From Rhodanobacter sp. LX-99 (GTDB lineage Bacteria > Pseudomonadota > Gammaproteobacteria > Xanthomonadales > Rhodanobacteraceae): 64,000 nucleotides of DNA. A model generated the notes under the pieces. It did no database searches. It saw nothing but the letters and a program-made list of their open reading frames with translations, and was not told the DNA's origin. A program made the position numbers and the translations under genes. Where the stretch lies: contig NZ_JAHFVL010000003.1 in the NCBI RefSeq assembly GCF_018599185.1, forward strand, positions 248,001-312,000. Direction: 5' to 3'. This document shows positions 17,985 through 27,677 of the stretch, in pieces. Every line of letters begins with the position of its first letter. Position 1 is the stretch's first letter.

Positions 17985-20036
17985 ATGCAAAGCATGCGAT
18001 GGGTACTGACGGCGGCGATCCTGTGCAGTCCGGCGGCATGGGCGGCACCGCCGGCGAGCCAGCCTTCCGGCATCGACCTGGCCGGGATCGACCACGGCGT
18101 GAAGCCGGGCGACGACTTCTTCCGCTACGCCAACGGCGGCTGGCTGAAGACGGCGCAGATTCCCGCCGACCGCTCCAGCACCGGCACCTTCCTCAAGGTG
18201 TTCGAGCAGGCCGAGAAGAACACCGCCGAACTGATCCGCAACGCCGGCGCCAGCCGCCCGGCCGCCGGCAGCAACGCGCGCAAGATCGCCGACTACTACG
18301 CCGCCTGGATGGACACCGCCGCGATCGAGCGGCACGGCCTGGCGCCGCTCAAGCCGGAGCTGGCGCAGATCGACGCGATCGCCTCGCGCGCCGACCTGGC
18401 GCGCGTGCTGGGCAGCCGCCTGCGCGCCGACGTCGATCCGATGAACGCCACCAACTACCACACCGAGAACCTGTTCGGCCTGTTCGTGACGCAGGGCCTG
18501 GAAGACCCCTCGCGCAACATCGCCTACTTGCTGCAGGGCGGCCTGGTCATGCCCAGTCGCGACTACTACCTGTCCGACGACACCCACATGGTCGCGACCC
18601 GGGCCAAGTACCGGACCTACATCGGCGCGCTGCTGAAGCAGGCCGGCATGGCTGACGCGGAAGCGAAGGCAAAAACCGTCCTCGACCTGGAAACGAAAAT
18701 CGCCAGGGCGCAGGCCAGCCTGCTCGACAGCGAGGACGTGCACAAGGCGAACAACCTGTGGCGCACGGCCGACTTCGCGCGGAAGGCGCCGGGGCTGGAC
18801 TGGGCCGCGTATTTCAAGGCTGCCGGCCTGGACGGCCAGCCGCGGATCGACGTGTGGCAGCCGGCCGCAATCACCGGCCTGTCCGCGCTGACCGCCAGCG
18901 AGCCGCTGCAGGCCTGGAAGAACCTGCTGCTCTTCCACACCCTGGACCAGAGTGCGGCCCTGCTGCCGAAGGCCTTTGCCGACCTCGGCTTCGACTTCCA
19001 CGGCCGCACCCTGCAGGGCACGCCCGAGCAGCGGCCGCGCTGGAAGCGGGCGGTGGGCGCCACCAGCAACGACCTCGGCGACGCCGTGGGCCAGCTCTAC
19101 GTGAAGCATTACTTCCCGGCCTCGTCCAAGGCGGAAGTGGAGCAACTGGTGCAGAACCTGCTCGCTGCGTTCGACGAGCGCATCGACTCGCTGAGTTGGA
19201 TGACCCCGGCCACGCGCGCGAAGGCCAAGGCCAAGCTGGCCACGGTGCGCGTCGGCGTGGGCTATCCGGACACCTGGCGCGACTACGCCACGCTGGATAT
19301 CCGTGCCGACGACGCGCTCGGCAACCAGCGCCGCGCCGAAAAGTTCGAATACGAACATCAGCGCGCCAAGCTGGACCGACCGGTCGATCGCGCCGAGTGG
19401 TGGATGACCCCGCAGACCGTCAACGCCGTGAACCTGCCGCTGCAGAACGCGCTGAACTTCCCCGCCGCGATCATGCAGCCGCCGTTCTTCGACCCGAACG
19501 CCGACGCCGCCGCCAACTACGGCGCGATCGGTTCAGTGATCGGCCACGAGATCAGCCACAGCTTCGACAACATGGGCGCCGAGTTCGATGCCGAAGGTCG
19601 CCTCGCGAACTGGTGGACGCCGGAAGACCTGGCCCACTTCAAGGCCGCCGGCAAGCAGCTGGCGAAGCAGTTCGACCAGTACGAGGCGCTGCCCGGCCTG
19701 CACGTCAACGGCGAACAGACGCTGGGCGAAAACATCGCCGACGTCTCCGGCCTGACCATCGCCTACCTCGCCTACCACAAGTCGCTCGGCGGCAAGCCGG
19801 CGCCGGTGATCGACGGCCTGACCGGCGACCAGCGCTTCTTCCTCGCCTACGGCCAGGCCTGGCGCTCGAAGATCCGCGACGCCGCCCTGCGCCAGCGCCT
19901 CGCCACCGACGTGCACGCCCCCGCCGACTTCCGCGCACAGACCGTGCGCAATCTGGATCAGTGGTACCCCGCGTTCAAGGTGAAGCCCGGCGAGAAACTG
20001 TACCTGGCGCCGAAGGACCGGGTGAAGATCTGGTAG
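17985..20036 (+). CDS. M13-family zinc metallopeptidase (neprilysin/PepO-like), secreted
   Basis: 683 residues with a signal peptide (MQSMRWVLTAAILCSPAAWAA). The zinc site is H521-E522-I-S-H525 and the third ligand is E582 in GENIADVSG, the M13 arrangement. The family cleaves peptides of limited size in the periplasm or outside the cell. Start ATG 17985 was chosen because it directly precedes the signal peptide and has AGAGGA upstream. The gene ends at a good intrinsic terminator. It is a monocistronic unit. Confidence 0.93.
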   Translation: MQSMRWVLTAAILCSPAAWAAPPASQPSGIDLAGIDHGVKPGDDFFRYANGGWLKTAQIPADRSSTGTFLKVFEQAEKNTAELIRNAGASRPAAGSNARKIADYYAAWMDTAAIERHGLAPLKPELAQIDAIASRADLARVLGSRLRADVDPMNATNYHTENLFGLFVTQGLEDPSRNIAYLLQGGLVMPSRDYYLSDDTHMVATRAKYRTYIGALLKQAGMADAEAKAKTVLDLETKIARAQASLLDSEDVHKANNLWRTADFARKAPGLDWAAYFKAAGLDGQPRIDVWQPAAITGLSALTASEPLQAWKNLLLFHTLDQSAALLPKAFADLGFDFHGRTLQGTPEQRPRWKRAVGATSNDLGDAVGQLYVKHYFPASSKAEVEQLVQNLLAAFDERIDSLSWMTPATRAKAKAKLATVRVGVGYPDTWRDYATLDIRADDALGNQRRAEKFEYEHQRAKLDRPVDRAEWWMTPQTVNAVNLPLQNALNFPAAIMQPPFFDPNADAAANYGAIGSVIGHEISHSFDNMGAEFDAEGRLANWWTPEDLAHFKAAGKQLAKQFDQYEALPGLHVNGEQTLGENIADVSGLTIAYLAYHKSLGGKPAPVIDGLTGDQRFFLAYGQAWRSKIRDAALRQRLATDVHAPADFRAQTVRNLDQWYPAFKVKPGEKLYLAPKDRVKIW

Positions 20037-20058
20037 GCGTCTCCCGCCGCCGAAAACG

Positions 20059-20087
20059 AAGGGCCGCACGCAGGTGCGGCCCTTTTG
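20059..20087 (+). terminator. Intrinsic terminator after the M13 peptidase gene
   Basis: GC-rich stem AAGGGCCGCAC with its complement around a GCAG loop, followed by TTTT, 22 bases after the stop codon. Confidence 0.85.
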
Positions 20088-20138
20088 CGTGGAGCCCGGG
20101 CAGTCGCGACAACAGGCGGCCTCGCCGGAAATCGGGGC

Positions 20139-20570
20139 CTACTTCTTCCTGGCTGCCCGTTGCGCAAGCGCCACACCGTTGGCCGCCACTGCGGCGCGTA
20201 CGAGTTGCCTGAACGCCGTCTCGTTGAGCCTGTCGCCTTCGTGCAGATCGATCGCCCGCCGCGTGTTTCCTTCCAGACCGGCATTGAACAGTTTCTTCGG
20301 GTCGCTGACGGATGCGCCGCGGGCGAAGGTGAGCTTCACCTTGTCCTTGTACGACTCGCCGGTGCAGACGATGCCGTCGTGCGACCACACCGGCGTGCCG
20401 CCCGAGCTGGGCTTGACCCATTTCCACTCTTCCCGAATCTCCGGATCGGCCTCGTGGATCAGCTGGCGGATGCGCGCGAGCATCGCGCCCCGCCAGTCCC
20501 CCAGTTCCTCGATCCGCCGGGTGATGTTCGTTGCCGCAGCCTCGTCATCCGGATGACCTGTCGACTTCAT
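20139..20570 (-). CDS. DUF1801 (YdhG-like) domain protein
   Basis: 143 residues, cytosolic, all within a DUF1801/YdhG-like fold: WRGAMLARIRQLIHEADPEIREEWKW near the N-terminus, PVWSHDGIVCTGESYKDKVKLTF in the middle. Molecular function is unknown. Start placed at ATG 20570 (MKSTGHPDDE), preceded by GGGAGAAC. It is convergent with the M13 peptidase and divergent from the toxin-antitoxin genes. Confidence 0.82.
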   Translation of the reverse strand: MKSTGHPDDEAAATNITRRIEELGDWRGAMLARIRQLIHEADPEIREEWKWVKPSSGGTPVWSHDGIVCTGESYKDKVKLTFARGASVSDPKKLFNAGLEGNTRRAIDLHEGDRLNETAFRQLVRAAVAANGVALAQRAARKK

Positions 20571-20660
20571 GTTCTCCCTCATCCATTCCGCCGGCCGCCC
20601 ATGTATGGGCAGTTGGAGCATAACCCGCTGCATCGCGGCATTGCGTCCACGCCACCGCCA

Positions 20661-20682
20661 ATGTATAACATACGTTATAACA
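20661..20682. promoter_or_regulatory. Candidate autoregulatory operator of the toxin-antitoxin pair
   Basis: Palindrome TATAAC-ATAC-GTTATA (20664-20679) lies 20 bases before the antitoxin start. It is AT-rich in GC-rich surroundings and overlaps likely -10 sequence, as expected for repression by an AbrB/MazE-type antitoxin complex. Confidence 0.6.
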
Positions 20683-20698
20683 AACTCTGGAGACCGCC

Positions 20699-20920
20699 AT
20701 GAAACTGAAGATCACCACCATCGGCAACTCCGCCGGCGTCATCCTGCCGCGCGAACTGCTGGCCCGCCTGCGCCTGGAAAAAGGCGACGAATTGTTCGCG
20801 CTGGAAACCCCCGACGGCATCCGCCTCACCACCTACGACCCTACCCTCGCCAAGCAGATGGAAGTGGCCGAAGAGGTCATGCGCAAGGACCGCAACGTCC
20901 TGCACAAGCTGGCGCAATAG
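20699..20920 (+). CDS. MazE/AbrB-type antitoxin
   Basis: 73 residues with the swapped-hairpin AbrB fold: KITTIGNSAGVILPRELLARLRLEKGDEL in the first half. The C-terminal tail probably binds the toxin. GGAG precedes ATG 20699. The Doc-like toxin gene starts 10 bases downstream. It should bind its own promoter palindrome. Confidence 0.88.
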   Translation: MKLKITTIGNSAGVILPRELLARLRLEKGDELFALETPDGIRLTTYDPTLAKQMEVAEEVMRKDRNVLHKLAQ

Positions 20921-20929
20921 GCGAAGGTC

Positions 20930-21358
20930 ATGGTCGTCTGGATCGAAAGGCCGCTCGCCATCGCCATCCACGAACGCCAGCTGGCGGAACACGGCGGCAG
21001 CATCGGCGTGCGCGACGACAATCTGCTGGATTCAGCGCTTGCGCGCCCCAAGCAATCGCACGCCTACGGCGACCCGCCGCCGGACCTTGCCGACCTTGCC
21101 GCCAGCCTCGCCTTCGGGCTGGCACGCAATCACCCCTTCGTCGACGGAAACAAACGCACGGCGCACGTCTGCTACCGCGTCTTCCTTTCACTCAACGACG
21201 CCGACCTCGCCGCCAGCGACGAAGACAAATACGTCACCATGATCACCCTCGCCGAAGGCAGCCTGTCCGAAGCCGAGTTCGCCGCCTGGCTGCGCCAGCA
21301 CATCAAGCTCAGCGGCAAAAATCGCGTGAACGAACCGCGGGCGCGCTACGCGCGCTGA
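20930..21358 (+). CDS. Doc/Fic-type death-on-curing toxin
   Basis: 142 residues. Short Fic fold with the intact active-site motif H68-PFVDGNKR76, where His68 is the catalytic base. Doc toxins phosphorylate EF-Tu and related Fic enzymes transfer AMP; which reaction applies here cannot be read from sequence. The MazE-like antitoxin immediately upstream is a common partner of chromosomal Doc proteins. The pair is complete and apparently functional. Confidence 0.88.
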   Translation: MVVWIERPLAIAIHERQLAEHGGSIGVRDDNLLDSALARPKQSHAYGDPPPDLADLAASLAFGLARNHPFVDGNKRTAHVCYRVFLSLNDADLAASDEDKYVTMITLAEGSLSEAEFAAWLRQHIKLSGKNRVNEPRARYAR

Positions 21359-21389
21359 AGTCGGTCGAAGTACCGTTCCACGCCGCGTA

Positions 21390-21965
21390 TCAGCGCCGGC
21401 CAATCAGGCCGAAATGGAACGGGCAGGCATGCTGCAGATCGACGGATTCGACGGCGTGGAACCCGGCGTCGGCCATCCACTGCCGGCACTGCTCCGGGGT
21501 CGGGCGTATTTCCAGCGGCGGCCCGCGCGGAGTCGGGATGTCATTGCGCCAGTGCATCACCGAAAGCACCCCGCCGTCCTGCAGGATCCGGTGGGCTTCC
21601 CGCAACAACTCCTCCGGCCGCGCCAGGTGCAGCAGATTGAAAATCATCGCATGCGCCTGCGAACCGGCATCCGCTCCGGCACCGTCGGAAATGAAATCCC
21701 GCAGCTCGGCCCGGATGTTGTACAGCCCGAGGCTCGCTGCCTTTCCGCGCACGGCGGCGATCATCTCCGGCTCGATATCCAGCGCAGTGACCAGCCCGCT
21801 CGTGCGCCGCGCGGCAGGCACCGTGAACGAGCCGTAGCCGCAGCCAAACTCGATCACGTCCCCCTGCACCTCCGCCGCACCGAACAGCTTCCCGACGGCC
21901 GCCTCGCAGTCGAAGAAGCTGGCCCACCGGGCCTCGTCGGGCATGCCGCTCTCGCGAATCTTCAT
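21390..21965 (-). CDS. Class I SAM-dependent methyltransferase
   Basis: 191 residues with the SAM-binding motif I VIEFGCGYGSFTVPA (about residues 37-51), an acidic residue after beta-2 (TALDIEPEMI) and the FNLLHLARPEELLREAHRIL segment. Substrate unknown. It lies 31 bases tail-to-tail from the Doc gene and 160 bases downstream of murD2 on the same strand, so it may be read through from that operon. Confidence 0.85.
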   Translation of the reverse strand: MKIRESGMPDEARWASFFDCEAAVGKLFGAAEVQGDVIEFGCGYGSFTVPAARRTSGLVTALDIEPEMIAAVRGKAASLGLYNIRAELRDFISDGAGADAGSQAHAMIFNLLHLARPEELLREAHRILQDGGVLSVMHWRNDIPTPRGPPLEIRPTPEQCRQWMADAGFHAVESVDLQHACPFHFGLIGRR

Positions 21966-22124
21966 GTGGCCTCCATTTGCTCCCGGTCCAAGGGTTCAAG
22001 CGTAGCCAAGGAGACAACGCCAGGGATCAGGCCGATCATTCGAGGTTTCCGCGGGGTGGCCCAGCGCCCACGCTATCGGAAGACCTCTGCCGCCACAGGC
22101 GACCGACCGCCCTCGGTGGCGGAT

Positions 22125-23498
22125 TCAGTCGCCCCGCATTCCCTCGATACCCAGCCCAGGGATGCCGGCAATGCCGGAAGGATCAAAACCGGCCAGCGCG
22201 CTGAAACGGCGACCACGTTCCGCATAATCCTTGAACTGGTCGAAGCTGGGCGCGCCGGGCGACAACAGGATCACCCCATGTTCTGGCGTGCGAGCCCTGG
22301 CCGCCTTGACCGCACTGGCGAGATCGTTCGCCAGCAGGATCGGACAGGCCGTTCCGGCCTCGCGCAGCGCGATCTGGATGCGCGCACCGTTGCTGCCCAT
22401 GCAGATGATCGCGTGCGCAGGCGCTGTGCGCATAGCCTCGACGAACGGCGTCCAGTCCAGTCCGCGGTCGTGGCCGCCGACCAGCACCGTCACTGTGCGG
22501 CCGTGCAGGCTTTCCAGCGCGGCCAGGGTGGCCAGCGGAGTGGTGCTGATCGAGTCGTTGACCCAGTGCCAGCCGTCGCGTTCGCCCAGCGGCTGCAGGC
22601 GGTGCGGCAGCGGGCGGAAGCGCGCCAGCGCCGGTGCGGCGGCGAGTGCGTCCATGCCGATCGCTTCCAGCGCGGCCAGTGCGGCGCAGGCGTTGAGCGC
22701 GTTGTGCAGGCCGGGCGCCGCCAGCGCAGCGGTGTCGAACACCACTTGCCCGCCGCGGCAGATCGCGGCATCGCGCACGTGCCAGCCTTCCGGCGTGCCG
22801 AACAGCAGGCGATGCGGATGCGTAGCGGTGCGTTCCAGCAGACCCGACTGTTGGCCGTTGACCAGCAGCGTGCGCGCGGCGTCGGCCAGCTTCAGCTTGT
22901 CGGCGACGTAGCGCTCGCGCGAGCCGTGCCAGTCCAGGTGTTCCTCGTACAGGCTGGTGATCACGCCCAGTTCCAGCGGGCCGGCCTCGCCGGTCTGGAA
23001 GCTGGACAATTCGATCACCCACAAGTCCGCCAGTTGGCCGTGCAGTTCCAGCAGCGGCAGGCCGATATTGCCGGCCAGCGCGGTGCGCACGCTCAAGCTT
23101 CGCGCCAAATGCGCCAGCAACGCGCTGGTGGTGCTCTTGCCCTTGGTGCCTGTGACCGCGATCACGCGTGCGTCGGGATGCTCGCCGAACCACAGCGCGG
23201 TGCCGGAGGTGAACTGCGTGCCCTGCGCCTGCGCGGCCAGCAACGCCGGCTTGTACGCCGAGATGCCGGGCGATTTCACCACGACGTCGAAGCGACTCAG
23301 CGCGGCGGCGTCCGGTTCGCCGGCGACGATTTCCAGCGCGGCATCGAACGCGCGTGCGGCGTCGGCCTCGGCGACGCTGCAGAACAGGGTCAGCGCCTGC
23401 GCCGGCCGTTGCGCGCGCAGCGCCTTGATCACGGCATGGCCTTCGCGACCGAAACCCCAGACCGCAACGCGGCGGTTGCGAAGATCGGCGAAGCGCAT
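22125..23498 (-). CDS. murD2: UDP-MurNAc-L-Ala--L-Glu ligase MurD2
   Basis: 457 residues, Mur-ligase fold: N-terminal Rossmann domain (VAVWGFGREGH), central ATPase domain with P-loop GTKGKSTT (117-124) and metal/substrate motifs NSFQ-like ELSSFQT and EEHLDWHG, then the C-terminal domain. Here it adds L-Glu rather than D-Glu to UDP-MurNAc-L-Ala, as shown for the Xanthomonas oryzae enzyme. The specificity call rests on the adjacent murL, whose stop codon overlaps this start by one base (TGATG). The start ATG 23498 directly precedes the Rossmann strand. Confidence 0.9.
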   Translation of the reverse strand: MRFADLRNRRVAVWGFGREGHAVIKALRAQRPAQALTLFCSVAEADAARAFDAALEIVAGEPDAAALSRFDVVVKSPGISAYKPALLAAQAQGTQFTSGTALWFGEHPDARVIAVTGTKGKSTTSALLAHLARSLSVRTALAGNIGLPLLELHGQLADLWVIELSSFQTGEAGPLELGVITSLYEEHLDWHGSRERYVADKLKLADAARTLLVNGQQSGLLERTATHPHRLLFGTPEGWHVRDAAICRGGQVVFDTAALAAPGLHNALNACAALAALEAIGMDALAAAPALARFRPLPHRLQPLGERDGWHWVNDSISTTPLATLAALESLHGRTVTVLVGGHDRGLDWTPFVEAMRTAPAHAIICMGSNGARIQIALREAGTACPILLANDLASAVKAARARTPEHGVILLSPGAPSFDQFKDYAERGRRFSALAGFDPSGIAGIPGLGIEGMRGD

Positions 23499-24838
23499 CA
23501 ACCGATCGCCGCCAGCGCGCCTTGCAGCCGCGCCGGCACGCGATGCTCGGGCGACGGCTGCAGCCACGGCTCCAGCGCCAGTTGCGAAGCGTCCAGCTGC
23601 GGCAGGATCTCGCTGCGGAAGCGCTCGATCAGCGCGTCTTCCTGCCACTCCGGCCGCTGGCTCAGCGCATGCATCGCGGCGCGCGCCTCGGCGCCCTCGC
23701 CCACGCACTCGAACGGCTTGTGGTCCTGGTATTCCAGCAGCGCGTCGAAGCCGGCGGCCTGACCCTCATCATCCAGCAGGTTGCGCCCGAAGATCGCCAG
23801 CAGCCGCGGCTTGGGCAGGAACGGCGCCAGCGCGAGGAATACGAAGTGGCATTTCGGGCACTGCCCGCACCAGCGGTCGACCGGCTTCGGACCGAGCAGC
23901 TTGAAGTTGCGGTTGCAGCTGGAGAACACGTCGAAGTACGGCGTGAGCTTCGCGAACGCACGGGTGATCGCCAGTTCCGAGTACGGCCGCAGCAGCGAGC
24001 AGTAGTCGAGGTCGCTGGCCACGTGCGCATGCAGCCAGTCGCCCAGCAGCGTCTCGAACGCGAGGCTCTTGCTCCACTGGTGATTCACCTGCTGGCCCTC
24101 GTACTCCAGCGTGGCGGCCGAGGCGGAACGCTCGTTGGCGAACGTGATCGAATCGTAGCCGTACAGGATCGCGGCCACGGCGAGGATCGCCGAGTTCACC
24201 GCGGTCACCGGGATGTGTCCGTTCCACGCGCCCAGCCGGTTCAACTCGAACAGGCCCGGCGCCAGCTCGCGCTGGATGTTCAACGTGGGCAGGCCGGTGC
24301 GTTCGGCGCAGGCCGCGATCAAGGCGGAACTGCCGACCCATACCGCGGTCGCCTCGCCGCCGATCGCCTTGATCGCCTCCACCGCGACCAGCGAATCCTT
24401 GCCGCCGCCGATCGGCACCAGGGTGCGCTTCGGCAAGCCCAGTGCGCCGACCACGGGCGCCACACCGCCACGCGGGAACGAAATCCGCCCGCGCAGATCC
24501 AGTCCGTTGCGATAGGCGAACTCGGCCAGGCCATGCAGGTACAACTGGTCCAGCAGCTCCGCGGTAGTGTCGTCGAGCGGGCCACCGACCACCTCGATCC
24601 GCGGCGGCACGCCGGCCTTGTAGTAGCTGACGCCGGCGATCAGGTGCAGCAGCTTCAAGGCGGCGTCGAACGCCGCCGCGCGTGCGGCCGGCAGCGCCGG
24701 CGCATGCGGGAAGCGAATCCGCTCGACCAGTTCCTCGCCGTCGTCGAACGCGTACGCCAGCTCGGCCACGCCGTCGGCGTAACTCGATCGCACGAAGCGG
24801 AAGACCCTGGTGAGGCGCGGTTGGATCGTGTTGCTCAC
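23498..24838 (-). CDS. murL: UDP-MurNAc-L-Ala-L-Glu epimerase MurL
   Basis: 446 residues. Matches the MurL family first described in Xanthomonas oryzae, which inverts the terminal L-Glu of UDP-MurNAc-L-Ala-L-Glu to D-Glu in an ATP-dependent reaction and so replaces glutamate racemase. Visible signatures are VPIGGGKDSLVAVEAIK (PP-loop-like nucleotide site), NERSAS, and the Cys pair in WCGQCPKCHFVF. It is the first gene of the murL-murD2 unit. The partner enzyme is translationally coupled. The assignment rests on family resemblance and context. Confidence 0.9.
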   Translation of the reverse strand: MSNTIQPRLTRVFRFVRSSYADGVAELAYAFDDGEELVERIRFPHAPALPAARAAAFDAALKLLHLIAGVSYYKAGVPPRIEVVGGPLDDTTAELLDQLYLHGLAEFAYRNGLDLRGRISFPRGGVAPVVGALGLPKRTLVPIGGGKDSLVAVEAIKAIGGEATAVWVGSSALIAACAERTGLPTLNIQRELAPGLFELNRLGAWNGHIPVTAVNSAILAVAAILYGYDSITFANERSASAATLEYEGQQVNHQWSKSLAFETLLGDWLHAHVASDLDYCSLLRPYSELAITRAFAKLTPYFDVFSSCNRNFKLLGPKPVDRWCGQCPKCHFVFLALAPFLPKPRLLAIFGRNLLDDEGQAAGFDALLEYQDHKPFECVGEGAEARAAMHALSQRPEWQEDALIERFRSEILPQLDASQLALEPWLQPSPEHRVPARLQGALAAIG

Positions 24839-24990
24839 ATCTTTACTCCATCGCCCGCTTCACGGAGCGAACAGGCTGATTCTAGCTTCGAGCGATGCCG
24901 GCTCGATGGCTTTCGGCGGGCAAAGCGCGGGGCAAACGACGATCCCGCGACTTTCACCCTGCTCGCATCCTTGAACAGGCGAACCCCGGA

Positions 24991-27606
24991 TCAGGCGTCG
25001 ATCACCACTTCATCAGCCTCGTCGCGCAGGTTGTAGTGCGAGGACATCACCTTGCCATAGGCACCGGCCTGGGCGATCAGGATCACGTCGCCCTCCTGCG
25101 CCTCCTGCAGGCGGCGGTCGGTGCCCAGCACGTCGCCACTCTCGCAGATCGGGCCGACCACCTGGTACAGCGCGGTGGCCGGTTCGCCGAGCCGGCTGAG
25201 GTTGACGATCTTGTGCCAGGCGTCGTACAGCGCGGGACGGATCAGGCTGTTCATGCCGGTGTCCACGCCGAGATAGCGGAAACCGCCCTTGTCCTTCTGC
25301 TGGGTCACCCGCGTCAGCAGCACGCCGGCGTCGGCCACCAGGTAGCGGCCCGGCTCCATCCACAACTGGTACTGCGGATAGACCGCCTTGACCTCGCGCA
25401 GCGCACGGTCGAGCGCGGCGATGTCCAGCGGCGCCTCGCCCGGGTGCGCCGGCACGCCGAGGCCGCCGCCGATGTTGAGGAACACCACGCTGCCGATGCG
25501 CTCGGCCAGGCTGGCCAGCTGCGCATACACCTCGCCCCAGTGCGCGGCATCGAGCACGCCCGAGCCCAGGTGCGCATGCAGGCCGCGCACGCTGACGCCA
25601 TGCGTCTCGGCCAGCTGCAGGAACAGCGGAAGCTGATCCAGCGGCAGGCCGAACTTGCTGCCGCTGCCGCCGGTGCGCACCTTCTCGTGATGGCCCAGGC
25701 CACGGCCCAGATCGACCCGCAGCACGATCTCGCGGCCGCGGAACAGTTCGCCCCAGTGCTGCAGCGGGTGCAGCGCGTCGAGCGTGACGGTGGCGCGGGT
25801 GCCCAGTGCGTAGACGTAATCCTCGCGCGGCGCGAAGTTCGGGGTGAACAGCAGCGGCACCGATTCCGCCACCACCGCGGCGACCGCTTTCAGTTCGCCC
25901 GGCGACACGCACTCGAACGCGAACCCCTCCGCCGCCAGCGCGCGCAGGATCGCCGGATGCGTGTTCGCCTTCACCGCGTAGTGCAGCCGGTCCACCGCTG
26001 CCAGCGATTTCAGCTCGCGCGCCTGCTGGCGCACCGTGGGCAGGTGGTAGACGTAGCGCGGCGTGGCTTCGGCGGCCAGTTCCAGCAGGCGCGGACGCTG
26101 CGCCTGGCGCCACCATGCCGGCACGGCGGGAACGGCTTCGCCGCCGCCATACAGCATCTGCCAGCTGGGACCGAACAGCGCGCTGTCGTCGGTGCGCAGG
26201 GCGCCGGCGCCGATCAACAGGTCGTGCAGATGCGGCAGCAGCGCATCGACCACTTCCTCGTCCACCACGAACGTCAGGTTCAGGTTGTTCGACGACTGCG
26301 AAATCATGTGCACGCGCAGCTGGCCGAACTCGGCCAGCACGCCGGACAGCGTGTGCAGCAGCGAGCGCATGCCGCGGCCGACCAGGGTGATCGCCGCGCA
26401 CGGTGCGATCACCTTGACCCGGCACACCTTGGCCAGGTCGCTGGCCAAGGCGGCGATCGCGTCGGAGTCGAGCAGGTTCTCGGTGGGGTCGAGCGACACG
26501 GTGACGTTGGTCTCGGCCGAGCCGATCAGGTCCACCGACAAGCCGTGCTGCTTGAAGTGCGCGAACACGTCGGCGAGGAAACCGACCTGCTGCCACATGC
26601 CGACCGACTCCATCGAGACCAGGGTGATGCCCTTGCGCGCGCTGATCGCCTTGACGCTGGGCGCGTGCGCGCGCACCTCCGGGCCGATCACGGTGCCTTC
26701 CAGCTCGGGACGGTTGGTGTCCTTGATCAGCAGCGGCACGCGCGGCTCGCGCAGTGGCGACAGGCAGCGCGGGTGCAGCACCTTGGCGCCGGTGGAGGCG
26801 ATCTCCTGCGCCTCTTCGTAATCCAGCCGCTGCAGCAGGCGCGCGCCGGGCACCTGGCGCGGGTTGGCGGTGAACATGCCGGCCACGTCGGTCCAGATCT
26901 CCACCCGCGCCGCCTTCAGCAGCGCGCCGAAGTACGCGGCCGAGGTATCCGAGCCGCCGCGCCCGAGCAGCACGGTGCGGCCATGCTGCTCGCGCGCGAT
27001 GAAACCCTGGGTGATGAACACCTCGCCCAGCGCGGCCAGGCGTGCGTTCAGCGCCGGATCGGGCTTTGCCTCGACCATCGCCGACAGCAGCCGGGTACGC
27101 TCGTTCTGGTTCGGCAACGCCACCGCCGCCAGGCAGTCGCGCGCGTCCAGCCACTGCGTGGGCAAACCGCTGTGGCTGAGGAAGGCCGCGCCGAGCGCGC
27201 TGGACATCAGCTCGCCGTGCGCCTGCACCTGTGCCTGCCAGGCCAGTTCGCCGCGTGCGGCGGGACCGGCCTCGGCCAGCCTGGCCAGCTCGCCCAGCCG
27301 CTCGCCGAGCGTGTCCGGCAACGCCAGCTGCATGTGCTCCAGCAGGTCGTAGTGGCGTTGCGCGATCGCGCCGGCCGCCGCCTTGCGCTTGTCCTGCCCG
27401 CCCTCGCCGCACAGCTGTTTCAGCGCGTCGGTGACGCCGGTCAGCGCGGAAACGACGACCAATACGCGCGCGCCTTCGGCGCGGCGGCTGGCGACCAGCT
27501 CACGGATGTTCTGCCAGCGCGGCAGCGTGGCGACGCTGGTGCCGCCGAACTTCATCACGATCCAGGGAGCGTCGGGGGGCAACGGCGCGGAGATTGGCGA
27601 GGTCAC
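24991..27606 (-). CDS. lysAC: Bifunctional aspartate kinase / diaminopimelate decarboxylase
   Basis: 871 residues in one frame. The N-terminal aspartokinase module has WIVMKFGGTSVA (from about residue 15), GRGGSDTSA and two ACT-like regulatory segments to about 460. The C-terminal PLP-dependent DAP decarboxylase has PLP lysine K546 in HYAVKANTHP, HLGSG and CESGDVLG. It catalyses the first and last steps of lysine synthesis. The fusion is a known Xanthomonadales feature. The start is GTG 27606 with no strong ribosome-binding site; MKFGGTSV begins only 18 residues in, so the start is bounded. A MetJ-box-like array lies 70-100 bases upstream. Confidence 0.95.
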   Translation of the reverse strand: MTSPISAPLPPDAPWIVMKFGGTSVATLPRWQNIRELVASRRAEGARVLVVVSALTGVTDALKQLCGEGGQDKRKAAAGAIAQRHYDLLEHMQLALPDTLGERLGELARLAEAGPAARGELAWQAQVQAHGELMSSALGAAFLSHSGLPTQWLDARDCLAAVALPNQNERTRLLSAMVEAKPDPALNARLAALGEVFITQGFIAREQHGRTVLLGRGGSDTSAAYFGALLKAARVEIWTDVAGMFTANPRQVPGARLLQRLDYEEAQEIASTGAKVLHPRCLSPLREPRVPLLIKDTNRPELEGTVIGPEVRAHAPSVKAISARKGITLVSMESVGMWQQVGFLADVFAHFKQHGLSVDLIGSAETNVTVSLDPTENLLDSDAIAALASDLAKVCRVKVIAPCAAITLVGRGMRSLLHTLSGVLAEFGQLRVHMISQSSNNLNLTFVVDEEVVDALLPHLHDLLIGAGALRTDDSALFGPSWQMLYGGGEAVPAVPAWWRQAQRPRLLELAAEATPRYVYHLPTVRQQARELKSLAAVDRLHYAVKANTHPAILRALAAEGFAFECVSPGELKAVAAVVAESVPLLFTPNFAPREDYVYALGTRATVTLDALHPLQHWGELFRGREIVLRVDLGRGLGHHEKVRTGGSGSKFGLPLDQLPLFLQLAETHGVSVRGLHAHLGSGVLDAAHWGEVYAQLASLAERIGSVVFLNIGGGLGVPAHPGEAPLDIAALDRALREVKAVYPQYQLWMEPGRYLVADAGVLLTRVTQQKDKGGFRYLGVDTGMNSLIRPALYDAWHKIVNLSRLGEPATALYQVVGPICESGDVLGTDRRLQEAQEGDVILIAQAGAYGKVMSSHYNLRDEADEVVIDA

Positions 27607-27677
27607 GGGGGTTCGCTGTCAGGGGGTGGATATCGGGCCAGTGTTGCGCTGCGGCATTGGAATTGCAAATGGTTTTA

